Assembly (NCBI GenBank): GCA_029211085.1
Contig: JARGFW010000005.1
Location: 1-63,620, forward strand
Reading direction: 5' to 3'
Length of the DNA stretch: 63,620 bases
Source of the DNA: Deferrisomatales bacterium
Lineage (GTDB): Bacteria; Desulfobacterota; Deferrisomatia; Deferrisomatales; JARGFW01
Shown here in pieces: positions 29,007 through 37,297 of the stretch. The notes beneath the pieces were generated by a model that was not told where the DNA came from, ran no database searches, and worked only from the letters and a program-made list of their open reading frames with translations. Each line of letters begins with the position of its first letter. Positions within the stretch are counted from its first letter, which is position 1. A program made the translations under genes and the position numbers.

Positions 29007-29022
29007 GGGCACACCCATTGCA
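29007..29022 (+). promoter_or_regulatory. Sigma-54 promoter of the TRAP 2 operon
   Basis: GGGCACACCCATTGCA has GG and GC 10 nt apart and two departures from TGGCACGNNNNTTGCA. It lies about 60 nt before the dctP start, giving a short leader with AGGAGG at 29067-29072. Confidence 0.8.
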
Positions 29023-29080
29023 AGGAGCGGCGGGACGGTTCCCAAAGCCCCTGACCACCCCCCCTTAGGAGGTAGACGGC

Positions 29081-30100
29081 ATGTCGAAACGATTCCTGGC
29101 CGTGGCACTGCTCACCCTCGCGACCGCAGCACCTGCGACCTACGCAACCGCAGGGGTCACCCTGACCTACTCCAACCTCTTCCCCCCCTCCCACGTGCAC
29201 AGCAAGCTCGTCGATGCCTGGTGCCAGGAGGTGGAGAAGCGTACCGATGGTGAAGTCACCGTCCAGCACTTTCCGGGCCAGACCCTGACCAAGGGCAACC
29301 AGTCCTACGACGGGGTGGTCAACGGCATCTCCGACCTGGCCCTGTCGCTGCTGGCCTACACCCGGGGCCGCTTCCCGGTGATGGAGGTCGTCGATATGCC
29401 CCTGGGCTACCCCAGCGGCAAGGTCGCCACCGCGGTGATCAACGACGTTTACGGTGAACTGAAGCCCAAGGAACTCAGTGACGTGGAGGTGATGTACCTC
29501 AGCGGCCACGGCCCGGGCGTGGTGAACAGCAAGTCCAAGGCGATTCACACCATGGAGGACATGAAGGGGCTGAAGTTTCGTGCCACCGGGCTCGCAGCCA
29601 AGATCGTCGAGGCCCTGGGCGGCACGCCGGTGGCCATGCCGATGCCGGAAACCTATCCCTCCCTGCAGAAAGGGGTGGTCGACGGGGCCCTGTATCCCCA
29701 CGAAGCCAACAAGGGCTGGAAGCTGGGTGAGGTGACCAAGTACACCACTGACTGCCTCTCCATGGCGTACACCTCGACCTTCTTCGTGGTGATGAACAAG
29801 GCGAAATGGAACTCCCTGTCGCCGAAGGCCCAGAAGGCCATCCGGGAGATCAACGTGGAGTGGACCGAGAAGACGGCGGCCGCCTGGGATGAGATCGACG
29901 ACGAGGCGAGGAAGTTCGAGGCCAGCATCGGCCGCGAGACCATCACCCTGAGCCCCGAGGAATCCGCCCGGTGGAAGAAGGCGGTGCAGCCCATCATGCA
30001 GGAGTACGTGGATGGCTCCAAGGCCAAGGGATTCGATGGCCAGGCGGCGCTTGACCTCACCCTGAAGGCCCTGGCCAAGTACAGCGCCCAGTACAAGTAA
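29081..30100 (+). CDS. dctP: TRAP transporter periplasmic binding protein (system 2)
   Basis: The 339-residue DctP-family receptor has a signal peptide at about 1-24 (LAVALLTLATAAPATYATA). Typical features: LFPPSHVHSKLVDAW, LKFRATGLAAKIV with the ligand-binding Arg, MPETYPSLQKGVVDGAL, and a long C-terminal helix. It differs clearly from the system 1 receptor, so the two systems probably import different acids. It is the first gene of a three-gene operon behind a sigma-54 promoter, and a strong hairpin separates it from dctQ. Confidence 0.95.
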   Translation: MSKRFLAVALLTLATAAPATYATAGVTLTYSNLFPPSHVHSKLVDAWCQEVEKRTDGEVTVQHFPGQTLTKGNQSYDGVVNGISDLALSLLAYTRGRFPVMEVVDMPLGYPSGKVATAVINDVYGELKPKELSDVEVMYLSGHGPGVVNSKSKAIHTMEDMKGLKFRATGLAAKIVEALGGTPVAMPMPETYPSLQKGVVDGALYPHEANKGWKLGEVTKYTTDCLSMAYTSTFFVVMNKAKWNSLSPKAQKAIREINVEWTEKTAAAWDEIDDEARKFEASIGRETITLSPEESARWKKAVQPIMQEYVDGSKAKGFDGQAALDLTLKALAKYSAQYK

Positions 30101-30118
30101 CGCAGCGAGGCTTGCGAA

Positions 30119-30147
30119 GGGGGGCGCGGCCACCGGCCGCGCCCCCC
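30119..30147 (+). terminator. 13-bp hairpin between dctP and dctQ of system 2
   Basis: GGGGGGCGCGGCC (30119-30131) pairs perfectly with GGCCGCGCCCCCC (30135-30147) over a 3-nt loop. Placement and stem length mirror the hairpin of TRAP system 1. Confidence 0.78.
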
Positions 30148-30199
30148 CATCGCACCGACGAGTAGGGCCCGGAAGGGCACCGGCAGCGAAGGGACAACC

Positions 30200-30694
30200 A
30201 TGTTGGAACGCTGGATTGACCGCATGAGCGGGGGCTTCAAGAGCCTCAGCGCGGTGTGCTTGGTGGGGATGATGCTGACCACCTGCGCGGACGTGGTCGG
30301 GCGCGCGGTGTCCACGCCGATCACCGGGGCGGTGGAGATCGCGGCACTGTTCGCCACCCTGGCCCTTTCGTTTTCCCTGCCCTACGCCCACCGGCAGAAA
30401 TCCCACGTGGGGGTCGAGATCCTCACCATGCTCCTGGGGGAGCGCGCCCAGGCCGGAGTTCGCGTGTTCACCGGCTTGTTGGGGCTCTTCCTGTTCGTGG
30501 TCATCGCCTGGCAGTCGGCTGGTTACGCCACCCAGATGCGTGCCAGCGGCGAGGTGTCGCTGACCCTGGAACTGCCGTACTACCTTGTCATCTACTTCAT
30601 CTCGGCGTCGTTTGTCGTGCTGTCCCTGGTGCAACTGGCCGAGCTCATCCGGGATGTGGGTTTGGTGTTCGCAGGAAAGGGTACCGATTCATGA
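30200..30694 (+). CDS. dctQ: TRAP transporter small permease (system 2)
   Basis: The 164-residue, four-helix DctQ protein includes the family pattern around GAVEIAALFATLALSFSLPY and HRQKSHVGVEI. The ATG at 30200 is first in frame. Its stop overlaps the dctM start (ATGA), so the two permease subunits are translationally coupled. Confidence 0.93.
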   Translation: MLERWIDRMSGGFKSLSAVCLVGMMLTTCADVVGRAVSTPITGAVEIAALFATLALSFSLPYAHRQKSHVGVEILTMLLGERAQAGVRVFTGLLGLFLFVVIAWQSAGYATQMRASGEVSLTLELPYYLVIYFISASFVVLSLVQLAELIRDVGLVFAGKGTDS

Positions 30695-31992
30695 CTCCCG
30701 TGATGGCCGGCCTGGTTGGTATTGCGATTCTTCTCTGTCTGTTCTTCACGGCCATGCCCGTGGCCTACGTCATGGGCCTGGTCGGGTTCCTCGGGTTCGC
30801 CTACGTGGTCAATCCCAGTGCCGCACTCAGCCTGGTGGCCCGGGATGTGTACTCGGTGTTCTCCTCCTACGGCCTGACGGTGATCCCCCTGTTCATCCTG
30901 ATGGGACAGATCGCTTTCAACGCGGGTATCAGCCGGCGGCTCTACGACTGCGCCTTCAAGTGGCTGGGGGGGATGCGTGGCGGACTGGCGATGGCCACCG
31001 TGGCGGCGTGTACCGCGTTCGGTACGGTGTGTGGGTCCAGTCCGGCCACCGCGGCGACCATGGCCGTGGTGGGGTTGCCGGAGATGCGGCGTTACAACTA
31101 CGGCAAGGCTCTTTCGTCGGGGTCGGTGGCCGCAGGGGGGTCGCTGGGCATGCTCATGCCGCCCAGCGTCCTGATGATCGTCTACGGCATTCTCACCGAA
31201 CAGTCCATCGGCCAGCTCTTCGTCGCGTGCATCCTGCCCGCCATCTACATGACCGCGTGGTTCGTGCTGGCCATCTGGGTCTACTGCAGGCGCTACCCGG
31301 AGCAGGGCCCGGCCGGCGAGAGATTCACCTGGAAACAAAAGGCACTGGCCCTGGGTGAGCTCTGGGAAACCCTGCTGATCTTCGGCCTGGTCATGGCGGG
31401 GATGTTCACCGGGGTGTTCACGCCCACCGAGGCCGGCGGGGTCGGAGCGTTCCTGATCCTGTTCGTGGCGCTGGTCACCCGGAAGATTGGCTGGGCCGGA
31501 GTGGTCAAATCCCTGTACGAGACGGTGCGAACCTCGTGCATGGTGCTCTTCCTGATCGCCGGCGCCATCATCTTCGGCCATTTCCTAGCGGTTACCCGGA
31601 TTCCCTTCGAGACGGCGAGCTGGGTAGGTGGACTGGACCTGCCCCGGTGGGGCAGCATGACCATGATCATCGCCATCTACCTCATCGGGGGCTGCTTCAT
31701 CGACGCCATGGCGTTGATCATGCTCACCATACCCATCTTCTATCCCATCGTGGAAGCCCTGGGCTACGACCCCATCTGGTTCGGGGTGATCATCGTGCTG
31801 GTGGGGCAGATGGGGGTGATCACACCCCCGGTGGGCATCAACGTCTACGTGGTCAACGGCGTTGCACGGGACATCCCCCTGCAGACCATCTTCCGGGGCG
31901 TGATGCCGTTTCTGATCGCGCTGATTCTCGGCACCCTGTCCCTGATCGCCATGCCGCAGCTGGTGACCTTCTTGCCGCGGCTCATGTACTGA
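30691..31992 (+). CDS. dctM: TRAP transporter large permease (system 2)
   Basis: The 433-residue, roughly 12-helix DctM protein has FGTVCGSSPATAATMAVVG, GGSLGMLMPPSVLMIVYG and QMGVITPPVGINVYVVNG, all family hallmarks of the substrate/sodium path. The ATG at 30691 overlaps the dctQ stop by 4 bases. It is the last gene of the TRAP 2 operon. Confidence 0.95.
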   Translation: MTPVMAGLVGIAILLCLFFTAMPVAYVMGLVGFLGFAYVVNPSAALSLVARDVYSVFSSYGLTVIPLFILMGQIAFNAGISRRLYDCAFKWLGGMRGGLAMATVAACTAFGTVCGSSPATAATMAVVGLPEMRRYNYGKALSSGSVAAGGSLGMLMPPSVLMIVYGILTEQSIGQLFVACILPAIYMTAWFVLAIWVYCRRYPEQGPAGERFTWKQKALALGELWETLLIFGLVMAGMFTGVFTPTEAGGVGAFLILFVALVTRKIGWAGVVKSLYETVRTSCMVLFLIAGAIIFGHFLAVTRIPFETASWVGGLDLPRWGSMTMIIAIYLIGGCFIDAMALIMLTIPIFYPIVEALGYDPIWFGVIIVLVGQMGVITPPVGINVYVVNGVARDIPLQTIFRGVMPFLIALILGTLSLIAMPQLVTFLPRLMY

Positions 31993-32038
31993 GCCCCGTG
32001 ACAGGGGAGGCGTTCGGTGGCGGCGTGCGCCCGGAGAG

Positions 32039-32108
32039 TTTCTTTACACACCGCTCCAGTGTGTCCACGGGGAGAGTCTTCTCGGTCCATGCGGGACGGG
32101 GTTGTAAA
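32039..32108 (+). promoter_or_regulatory. Putative activator sites upstream of the porin gene
   Basis: TTTCTTTACA (32039-32048) is the same 10-mer seen before the ligase operon. It runs into ACACAC...TGTGT inverted arms (32046-32065), and TGTAAA recurs at 32103-32108. The first site is about 137 bp upstream of the -24 box at 32184. Confidence 0.6.
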
Positions 32109-32183
32109 CAAACAGCAGGAGGAAACCACACGGGTCGGGGGAAACAGCGGCTCGCCCGTGCCTGACGGGGAAGTCCCGGGCGT

Positions 32184-32198
32184 TGGCATGACACTTGC
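32184..32198 (+). promoter_or_regulatory. Sigma-54 promoter upstream of the porin gene
   Basis: TGGCATGACACTTGC differs from TGGCACGNNNNTTGC at one fixed base. Similarity to the ligase promoter continues downstream (GCGAAACNGGGTNTGT). It leaves an unusually long leader of about 550 nt before the porin start; I see no gene in that leader. Confidence 0.78.
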
Positions 32199-32327
32199 GA
32201 AACAGGGTTTGTGCGGCCAGTGGGGGTTGCGTGCGCCGTTCCCGTTGCCCACACCGGGGCAGGTAGGAGGCGTCCGAACCCAGGGAGCGGTCAGCTTATG
32301 TCACCTGCGCCCTAGGACAAATTGAGT

Positions 32328-32356
32328 TTGACTCCGGAGCAAAAATAGTTTGGAAT
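32328..32356 (+). promoter_or_regulatory. Possible sigma-70 promoter in the porin leader
   Basis: TTGACT (32328-32333) and TGGAAT (32351-32356) are separated by 17 bp in a local AT-rich patch. This could give basal porin expression independent of sigma-54. Confidence 0.4.
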
Positions 32357-32764
32357 GCGCTTCGGTCACGGCGCGCAATCAAACAGCGAGGGTACCCTCT
32401 GTTCCAGCAGGCCCTCCGCGGGGTCTGCAAGGCACCCGAGAAGGCACGCTTGAGGGGCTTTCCGGGGCACCTCAGGCCTACGCCAGGAGTCGTCGTGTGC
32501 CAGACGCCGCCAAACGGGATACGGGGGTGCCGGAAGACGGGCGCCTGACGCCGCTGGCTGGATCGCTGACGCACCTGCCGTACGCGGTACACGGGTGCAG
32601 AGCACAAAACGTTTCGGGCACCGTTCGTGGTGTGCCCCTCGAGGCTATGGTCCTGCTTCCGCCGCTCGGCGCTGCGGCTTCACCACCAGAGAGGAGGTTT
32701 ATCCGGAGGACAGAACGTAGAGGTTGGAAAACAGAAACCCCGAGACAGCACAAAAGGAGAAGAG

Positions 32765-34186
32765 ATGAAGAGGATTGCCATCGCTGCCGCTTGTTTACTG
32801 TTCGCGCTTCCGTCGGTACCGTCTTTCGCCATGGACAGCAACGTGAGTGGGTTCTTCCGGGCCCGCTTCATCATGGCCGATCTGCAAAAGGGCAAGGACA
32901 ACAACCCCGACACGCTCGTGGACCAGCGGGCCCGCGTCAAGTGGGACCTGAACGTCGACGAGTACATCAAGTTCGTCTACTACGGCGAAGTCGACGTCCA
33001 GTACGGCGACGCCGCTTACGCAGGCGGATATCCCAAGGGCGCTTCGGGCCCCGGCACCCGCAACCAAGGCGGCGGCGCCAGTGCCGACGCCGTCAACCTG
33101 GAGACCAAGAACCTGTATATCCAGGCGAAGCTCCCGGACACGCCCCTCACCGCCACCATCGGTATCCAGGGCTACGTGGACCACAACGACCTGGCGTTCC
33201 TCCTGGGCGACATGGCCGGCGTGCGGATCGGCATGGACTTCGGCGCCCTCCACGGCAACGTGGCCTGGTTCAAGATGGCCGAGGGCGACGACGGGGCCAA
33301 CCACGCCATCGGCCAGTCCAACAGCGAGGACGACGCGACCCTCTGGGCGACCCAGTGGGTGTACGACGGCCCGGACAAGAAATGGACCGCCAACGCCGAC
33401 GCCTATTACGCCAACATGAACGGCGCGACCTCCTCCGGCCCCAACCAAGTAGCGTTCAACACCGAGGGCACCGGCGAAGACCTCTACTACCTCACCGTGG
33501 GCGGAAAGATGAAACTGGCAGCGGGCGGGATTGGCGGCTGGCTCCTGTACAACACCGGCACCGCCGACAGCGCGGGTGTCGACGGCGGCGATGTGGACAC
33601 CTCCGCGTTCGCGGCGAGCGTCAACGGGTCCTACGCGTTCGGCGGGTTCAAGACCAATGCGTACGGCATCTTCTTCTCCAGCGATGACGACGCCACCGAC
33701 AACGACCGTTCGGCCGTGCGCATCCCCTGGGCCACCCACCCCACGCCGGTGGGGATGGCCGTGCCCTTCCCGGCCACGGGGCTGATGATCATGATCTCCG
33801 ACGGGCTCGGCACCACCTACCACACCGGCTACGGATTCGCGATGGCCGATGGTGCCTACAACGAGTACGGTCTGGCCGCGCTCACCGCCAGTGCCACCTA
33901 CACCGTGCCCTCCATGCCGAACCTGTGGATCAAGGGTGCGGCCGGCTTCTTCCAGGCCCTGGAAGACGACCGCAAGGCGGACGGGACCAAGCGGGAAGGC
34001 AAGAACCTGGGATCGGAGATCGCCGGCCGGGTGGGCTACAAGTTCGGGAAGCTGGAACTCTCCCTGAACGCGGCCTACGCCATGCTCGGCGACTTCTACG
34101 ACAACTCCGCCACCGACAAGAACGGCGACCCGGCCGACCCGGACGACCCGTACGAAGTGTACGTGGCGGCGAACGTCAACTTCTGA
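32765..34186 (+). CDS. Outer-membrane beta-barrel porin
   Basis: The 473-residue protein has a signal peptide at 1-22 (MKRIAIAAACLLFALPSVPSFA), then amphipathic beta strands with alternating hydrophobic residues, acidic Asp/Gly-rich loops (for example SSDDDATDNDR) and a C-terminal aromatic residue (VYVAANVNF) as needed for BAM recognition. ATG 32765 has AAGGAG at 32754-32759. It resembles substrate-specific channels for organic or aromatic acids more than general trimeric porins, but the specificity is unknown. It shares the sigma-54/TCTTTACA promoter design with both transport systems nearby. Four hairpins follow it. Confidence 0.85.
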   Translation: MKRIAIAAACLLFALPSVPSFAMDSNVSGFFRARFIMADLQKGKDNNPDTLVDQRARVKWDLNVDEYIKFVYYGEVDVQYGDAAYAGGYPKGASGPGTRNQGGGASADAVNLETKNLYIQAKLPDTPLTATIGIQGYVDHNDLAFLLGDMAGVRIGMDFGALHGNVAWFKMAEGDDGANHAIGQSNSEDDATLWATQWVYDGPDKKWTANADAYYANMNGATSSGPNQVAFNTEGTGEDLYYLTVGGKMKLAAGGIGGWLLYNTGTADSAGVDGGDVDTSAFAASVNGSYAFGGFKTNAYGIFFSSDDDATDNDRSAVRIPWATHPTPVGMAVPFPATGLMIMISDGLGTTYHTGYGFAMADGAYNEYGLAALTASATYTVPSMPNLWIKGAAGFFQALEDDRKADGTKREGKNLGSEIAGRVGYKFGKLELSLNAAYAMLGDFYDNSATDKNGDPADPDDPYEVYVAANVNF

Positions 34187-34198
34187 GCCATGACCGCG

Positions 34199-34232
34199 GG
34201 GCAGGCGCGGCGCAGGTTTGCCGCGCCTGCCC
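34199..34232 (+). terminator. 13-bp hairpin directly after the porin gene
   Basis: GGGCAGGCGCGGC (34199-34211) pairs perfectly with GCCGCGCCTGCCC (34220-34232) over an 8-nt loop, 12 nt past the stop codon. Confidence 0.75.
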
Positions 34233-34288
34233 TGGAACACCGCCGGTTCGCCCCGCAGGGGTGAGCCGGCCCTGACGCACGGACCCTG

Positions 34289-34350
34289 CTTGCGCCTCCG
34301 GCCCACCGACCCGAACTATTCCTCCGGGTCGGCGGCGCAAGTTTTTTCTT
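34289..34350 (+). repeat. Long-hairpin repeat, unit 1, with T-tract
   Basis: Outer stem CTTGCGCC (34289-34296) pairs with GGCGCAAG (34334-34341). Inner stem CCGACCC (34306-34312) pairs with GGGTCGG (34326-34332). The loop holds CTATTCCTCC, and TTTTTTCTT follows at 34342. Unit 2 repeats this design 132 bp downstream. Between them, CATGCCCC (34353-34360) pairs with GGGGCATG (34375-34382). Confidence 0.8.
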
Positions 34351-34420
34351 CCCATGCCCCCTTGGCTGCACCGAGGGGCATGCCGAAGCGACGCAGTCGG
34401 GTTCACCCAAACGTGCTTTT

Positions 34421-34483
34421 CTTGCGCCACTGGCCCAACTGACCCAGTCCTATTCCTCCGGGCCAGGGGCGCAAGCTTTTTCT
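34421..34483 (+). repeat. Long-hairpin repeat, unit 2, with T-tract
   Basis: Outer stem CTTGCGCC (34421-34428) pairs with GGCGCAAG (34468-34475). Inner stem CTGGCCC (34430-34436) pairs with GGGCCAG (34460-34466). The outer arms and the CTATTCCTCC loop match unit 1, while the inner stem differs at two positions on each arm yet still pairs perfectly. CTTTTTCT follows. A further GC hairpin lies near 34492-34514. Confidence 0.8.
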
Positions 34484-34703
34484 CCGGATGCCTCCCCCGG
34501 TTTCGCCCGGGGGGCCACGGTCCGGGCGTGGCTGCCCGTCCCGTGGGCGAGTTTGAGGATCTTCCGGGCGGAGACCCCGTACCGGGTTCGGGCGTTCGGC
34601 AGTGGACTCGCGGGCGGGTCCGGCGGAGGCACGGGCACGGCGGCCGTGGCCCCTGTCCAGTGGCCGGGTTCGAGAGCGCGCCACAGGCAGAGGAGTATGC
34701 TGT

Positions 34704-35606
34704 TTGATCTTTCGGCAAACAGGGCAGGTGGTCCCCGGCTTCCACGTCCTGGGCAACCCGCACACCCCGTGCTACTTGCTGGACGCGCCGCGGCCTGCGC
34801 TGTTCGACAGCGGCTTCTCGTTCTTGTCGCGTTTCTATGCCGATCACGCCCTGCGGGTTCTCGCCGGCCGCCAGCCCGAAATCCTGTTTCTCACCCACGT
34901 CCATTTTGACCACTGCGGCGGCGCCAGCTTCCTGCGCGACGCCTTCCCGGGGTTGCGCATCGCGGCATCGGCTGCGGCGGGGGAGATCTTGGCGCGGCCC
35001 CGGGCGCTGGCCTTGATGCGGGACCTCAACGAAGATGCCAGGCGCATGGGGCCGGACATCGGCGTGCCGTCGCCGGCTGTCACGCCGTTCCAGCCGTTCG
35101 AGGTGGACATGCTGCTCGGCGACGGCGACGAGATCGACCTGGGCGGCGGCTGCAGGGTTCGGGTCCTCGCCACTCCGGGTCACACCCGCGACTTCCTGAG
35201 CTACTACATCCCCGAACGCAAGATACTGATCGCTTCCGAAGCGGTCGGGTGCGCCGACACCTCGGGCAGGATCATGGTGGAGTTCGTCGCCGACTACGAC
35301 GCGTACCTCGCGTCCTTGCGGCGCCTGAGCGAACTGGACATCGAGGTCCTCTGCCAGGGCCACCTGTACGTGTACCAGGGGCCGGACGTCCGGGAGTACC
35401 TGGGGCGCTCCCTGTTGGAGACCGAGCGGTATTGCCGTTGGGTTGGGGAGTTGCTGGACGAAGAAGGGGGCTGTGTGGAGGGGGTGGTCGGGCGGGTAAA
35501 GGCTGCCGAGTACGATCCCTGGCCGGAGCCCAAACAGCCGGAGTCTGCCTACCTCCTCAACACTACGGCCCGGGTTCGCGGACTCGCCCGGCGGTCGAAG
35601 GGGTGA
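34704..35606 (+). CDS. MBL-fold metallo-hydrolase
   Basis: The 300-residue metallo-beta-lactamase-fold protein has the metal-site motif LTHVHFDHCGG, a later His in ATPGHTRDFLSYY, EAVGC in place of the usual bridging-Asp region, and CQGHLYVYQG. The start is TTG 34704 with GAGGAG 8 nt upstream; the ATG 34602 extension lacks a ribosome site. It has about 100 residues beyond a minimal glyoxalase II core. Family members hydrolyse thioesters, lactones or other bonds; the substrate is unknown. It lies just upstream of the URO-D methyltransferase. Confidence 0.82.
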   Translation: MIFRQTGQVVPGFHVLGNPHTPCYLLDAPRPALFDSGFSFLSRFYADHALRVLAGRQPEILFLTHVHFDHCGGASFLRDAFPGLRIAASAAAGEILARPRALALMRDLNEDARRMGPDIGVPSPAVTPFQPFEVDMLLGDGDEIDLGGGCRVRVLATPGHTRDFLSYYIPERKILIASEAVGCADTSGRIMVEFVADYDAYLASLRRLSELDIEVLCQGHLYVYQGPDVREYLGRSLLETERYCRWVGELLDEEGGCVEGVVGRVKAAEYDPWPEPKQPESAYLLNTTARVRGLARRSKG

Positions 35607-35621
35607 CCGGCGACCGGTCGC

Positions 35622-35637
35622 TGGAACGGGCCTTGCT
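35622..35637 (+). promoter_or_regulatory. Sigma-54 promoter upstream of the URO-D methyltransferase gene
   Basis: TGGAACGGGCCTTGCT matches TGGCACGNNNNTTGCT at all fixed bases but one, with GG and GC 10 nt apart. The start codon is about 285 nt downstream. No TTTACA element is visible upstream, where the MBL gene lies. The 35607-35921 gap also holds a short corrinoid-like tail (see findings). Confidence 0.7.
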
Positions 35638-35921
35638 CGCTGGCCCGCCGGGGATATGTTGCGGGCAGCGGATACAGCTGCGGGATGGGGCCCTTGCAGC
35701 CCGTCGCGCACCGGGGGGAGGTTGGGTGACAGGGTCAAGCGGTTCCCCTGCCGCGGTCGGGTGGGTGGGCTGTCGGCAACGGCGGGGAGCCGGAGCCCTG
35801 GCCGCCGAAGCCGTGATCTACGGGAGTTGCTGCAAGGAGTGGCTGGGCCGAGGAGACCCGCAGCCGGCGCGGCGCCGGGTGCCGACCGTGTTTCAGTGGA
35901 CCATGACGGAGGACCATCCCC

Positions 35922-37262
35922 ATGCTGATCGAGAACTGGCAAACCCTGTCCCCGGAGGACAAGTACGCAGCTCGCATGAAGACCTGGATGGCCGGGTCCG
36001 GTCTGGAGTTTGCCACCCCCGCGGCCAAACAGCACTACCAGCAACGGGCCCTGTGGATCCGGGACGCGATCGAACTTCGCAAACCGGAGCGCGTGCCGAT
36101 CTGCCCCTTCGTCGGCACCTACCCGGCCCGATACGCCGGCGTGACGATGCGGGAGGCGATGTACGACTATGAAAAGCTCGGCACTGCCATACGCAAGTTC
36201 CATGCGGACTTCGAACTGGACGGCTATCTGAGCGCGGCCACCTATACACCCGGCCGGGTGCTCGATCTCCTGGACTACAAACTCTACCAGTGGCCAGGCC
36301 ACGGGGTCGGGGAGGACCAGGGATATCAGACCGTCGAAGCGGAGTACATGCTCGCCGAGGAGTACGACCTCCTCCTCCAGGATCCCACGGGGTACTGGAT
36401 GCAACGCTACCTGCCGCGGGTCTTCGGGGCCCTGGAGGCGTGGCAGGGGCTACCCGACCTGACGGGCATCCTCGAGATCCCCAACGTCGGCCCCGCCCTG
36501 GCCGCGTTCGGCGCGCCGGCGGTCCAGCAGTCTCTCCAGGCGCTCATGGACGCTGGCCGGGTGGCCCTGGAGTGGCGCCAGGCCGTAGCTGCCATCGACA
36601 CGGAGATCCGGGCCACCCATGGCCTTCCAGCCTTCCGAGGCGGCTTCAGCAAGGCGCCGTTCGACATCATCGGCGACACCCTGCGGGGAACCCGCCCCAT
36701 GATGTTCGACCTCTTCCGTCGACCCGCCAAGGTGCTGGAGGCGGTGGAGCGGTTCGTGCCCAAGGCCATCGCGATGGGGGTCCGCACCTCCACACTGTCT
36801 GGCAACCCCATGGTCTTCATGCCCTTGCACAAAGGGGTTGACAGTTTCATGTCCACCAAGGACTTCGAGAAGTTCTACTGGCCCACCCTGGAGGCGGTTA
36901 TCCTTGGCCTCATCGAGGAGGGCTGCGTGCCGATGCTTTTCGTGGAAGGTACCTACAACAGCAGGCTCGACACCCTGGCCAAGGCGCGTCTCCCCGAGGG
37001 CCGGACCCTGTGGATCTTCGAGGGCACCGACATGCGGGAGGCCAAGGCCAAGATCGGGGGATGGGGTTGCATTGGCGGCAACGTCCCTGGGTCGCTGCTC
37101 AACGCCGCGACACCCCAGGACGTGGACCGCTACGTAACCGACCTGCTGGAAGGGACCGCCCACAACGGCGGCTTCATCCTGGGTACCGGCGTATCACTCT
37201 CCGAAGCCCGGGCCGAGAACTTCCAGGCCATGATCCAGGCAGGGCGGCGGTACGGAGCCTGA
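35922..37262 (+). CDS. URO-D-fold (MtaA/CmuA-type) corrinoid-dependent methyltransferase
   Basis: The 446-residue TIM-barrel protein of the uroporphyrinogen decarboxylase superfamily has the layout of methyltransferase and demethylase members: FVGTYPARYAGVT near residue 63, the ALMDAGR...GFSKAPFD region, FMPLHKGVDSFMS, LFVEGTYNSRLD and GCIGGNVPGSLL. Heme-pathway decarboxylases are about 350 residues and lack the long N-terminal segment, so a methyl-transfer role (for example aryl-O-methyl demethylation) is favoured. It would need a corrinoid protein, and none is adjacent; those at 3.0 and 6.3 kb are candidates. A sigma-54 promoter precedes it. Confidence 0.82.
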   Translation: MLIENWQTLSPEDKYAARMKTWMAGSGLEFATPAAKQHYQQRALWIRDAIELRKPERVPICPFVGTYPARYAGVTMREAMYDYEKLGTAIRKFHADFELDGYLSAATYTPGRVLDLLDYKLYQWPGHGVGEDQGYQTVEAEYMLAEEYDLLLQDPTGYWMQRYLPRVFGALEAWQGLPDLTGILEIPNVGPALAAFGAPAVQQSLQALMDAGRVALEWRQAVAAIDTEIRATHGLPAFRGGFSKAPFDIIGDTLRGTRPMMFDLFRRPAKVLEAVERFVPKAIAMGVRTSTLSGNPMVFMPLHKGVDSFMSTKDFEKFYWPTLEAVILGLIEEGCVPMLFVEGTYNSRLDTLAKARLPEGRTLWIFEGTDMREAKAKIGGWGCIGGNVPGSLLNAATPQDVDRYVTDLLEGTAHNGGFILGTGVSLSEARAENFQAMIQAGRRYGA

Positions 37263-37297
37263 CGACCCGACTCCTCCCGTTCGCACGGAGCAACCGA

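Noticed and set aside
32350..33687. 445-codon plus-strand frame overlapping the porin leader and gene
   Set aside because: The Arg/Gly-rich translation comes from a shifted frame of the porin gene; the porin frame has a signal peptide and beta-barrel pattern.
34289..34483. Insertion-sequence inverted repeats around a small element
   Set aside because: The two copies are direct, each is itself a hairpin, and no transposase frame lies between or beside them.
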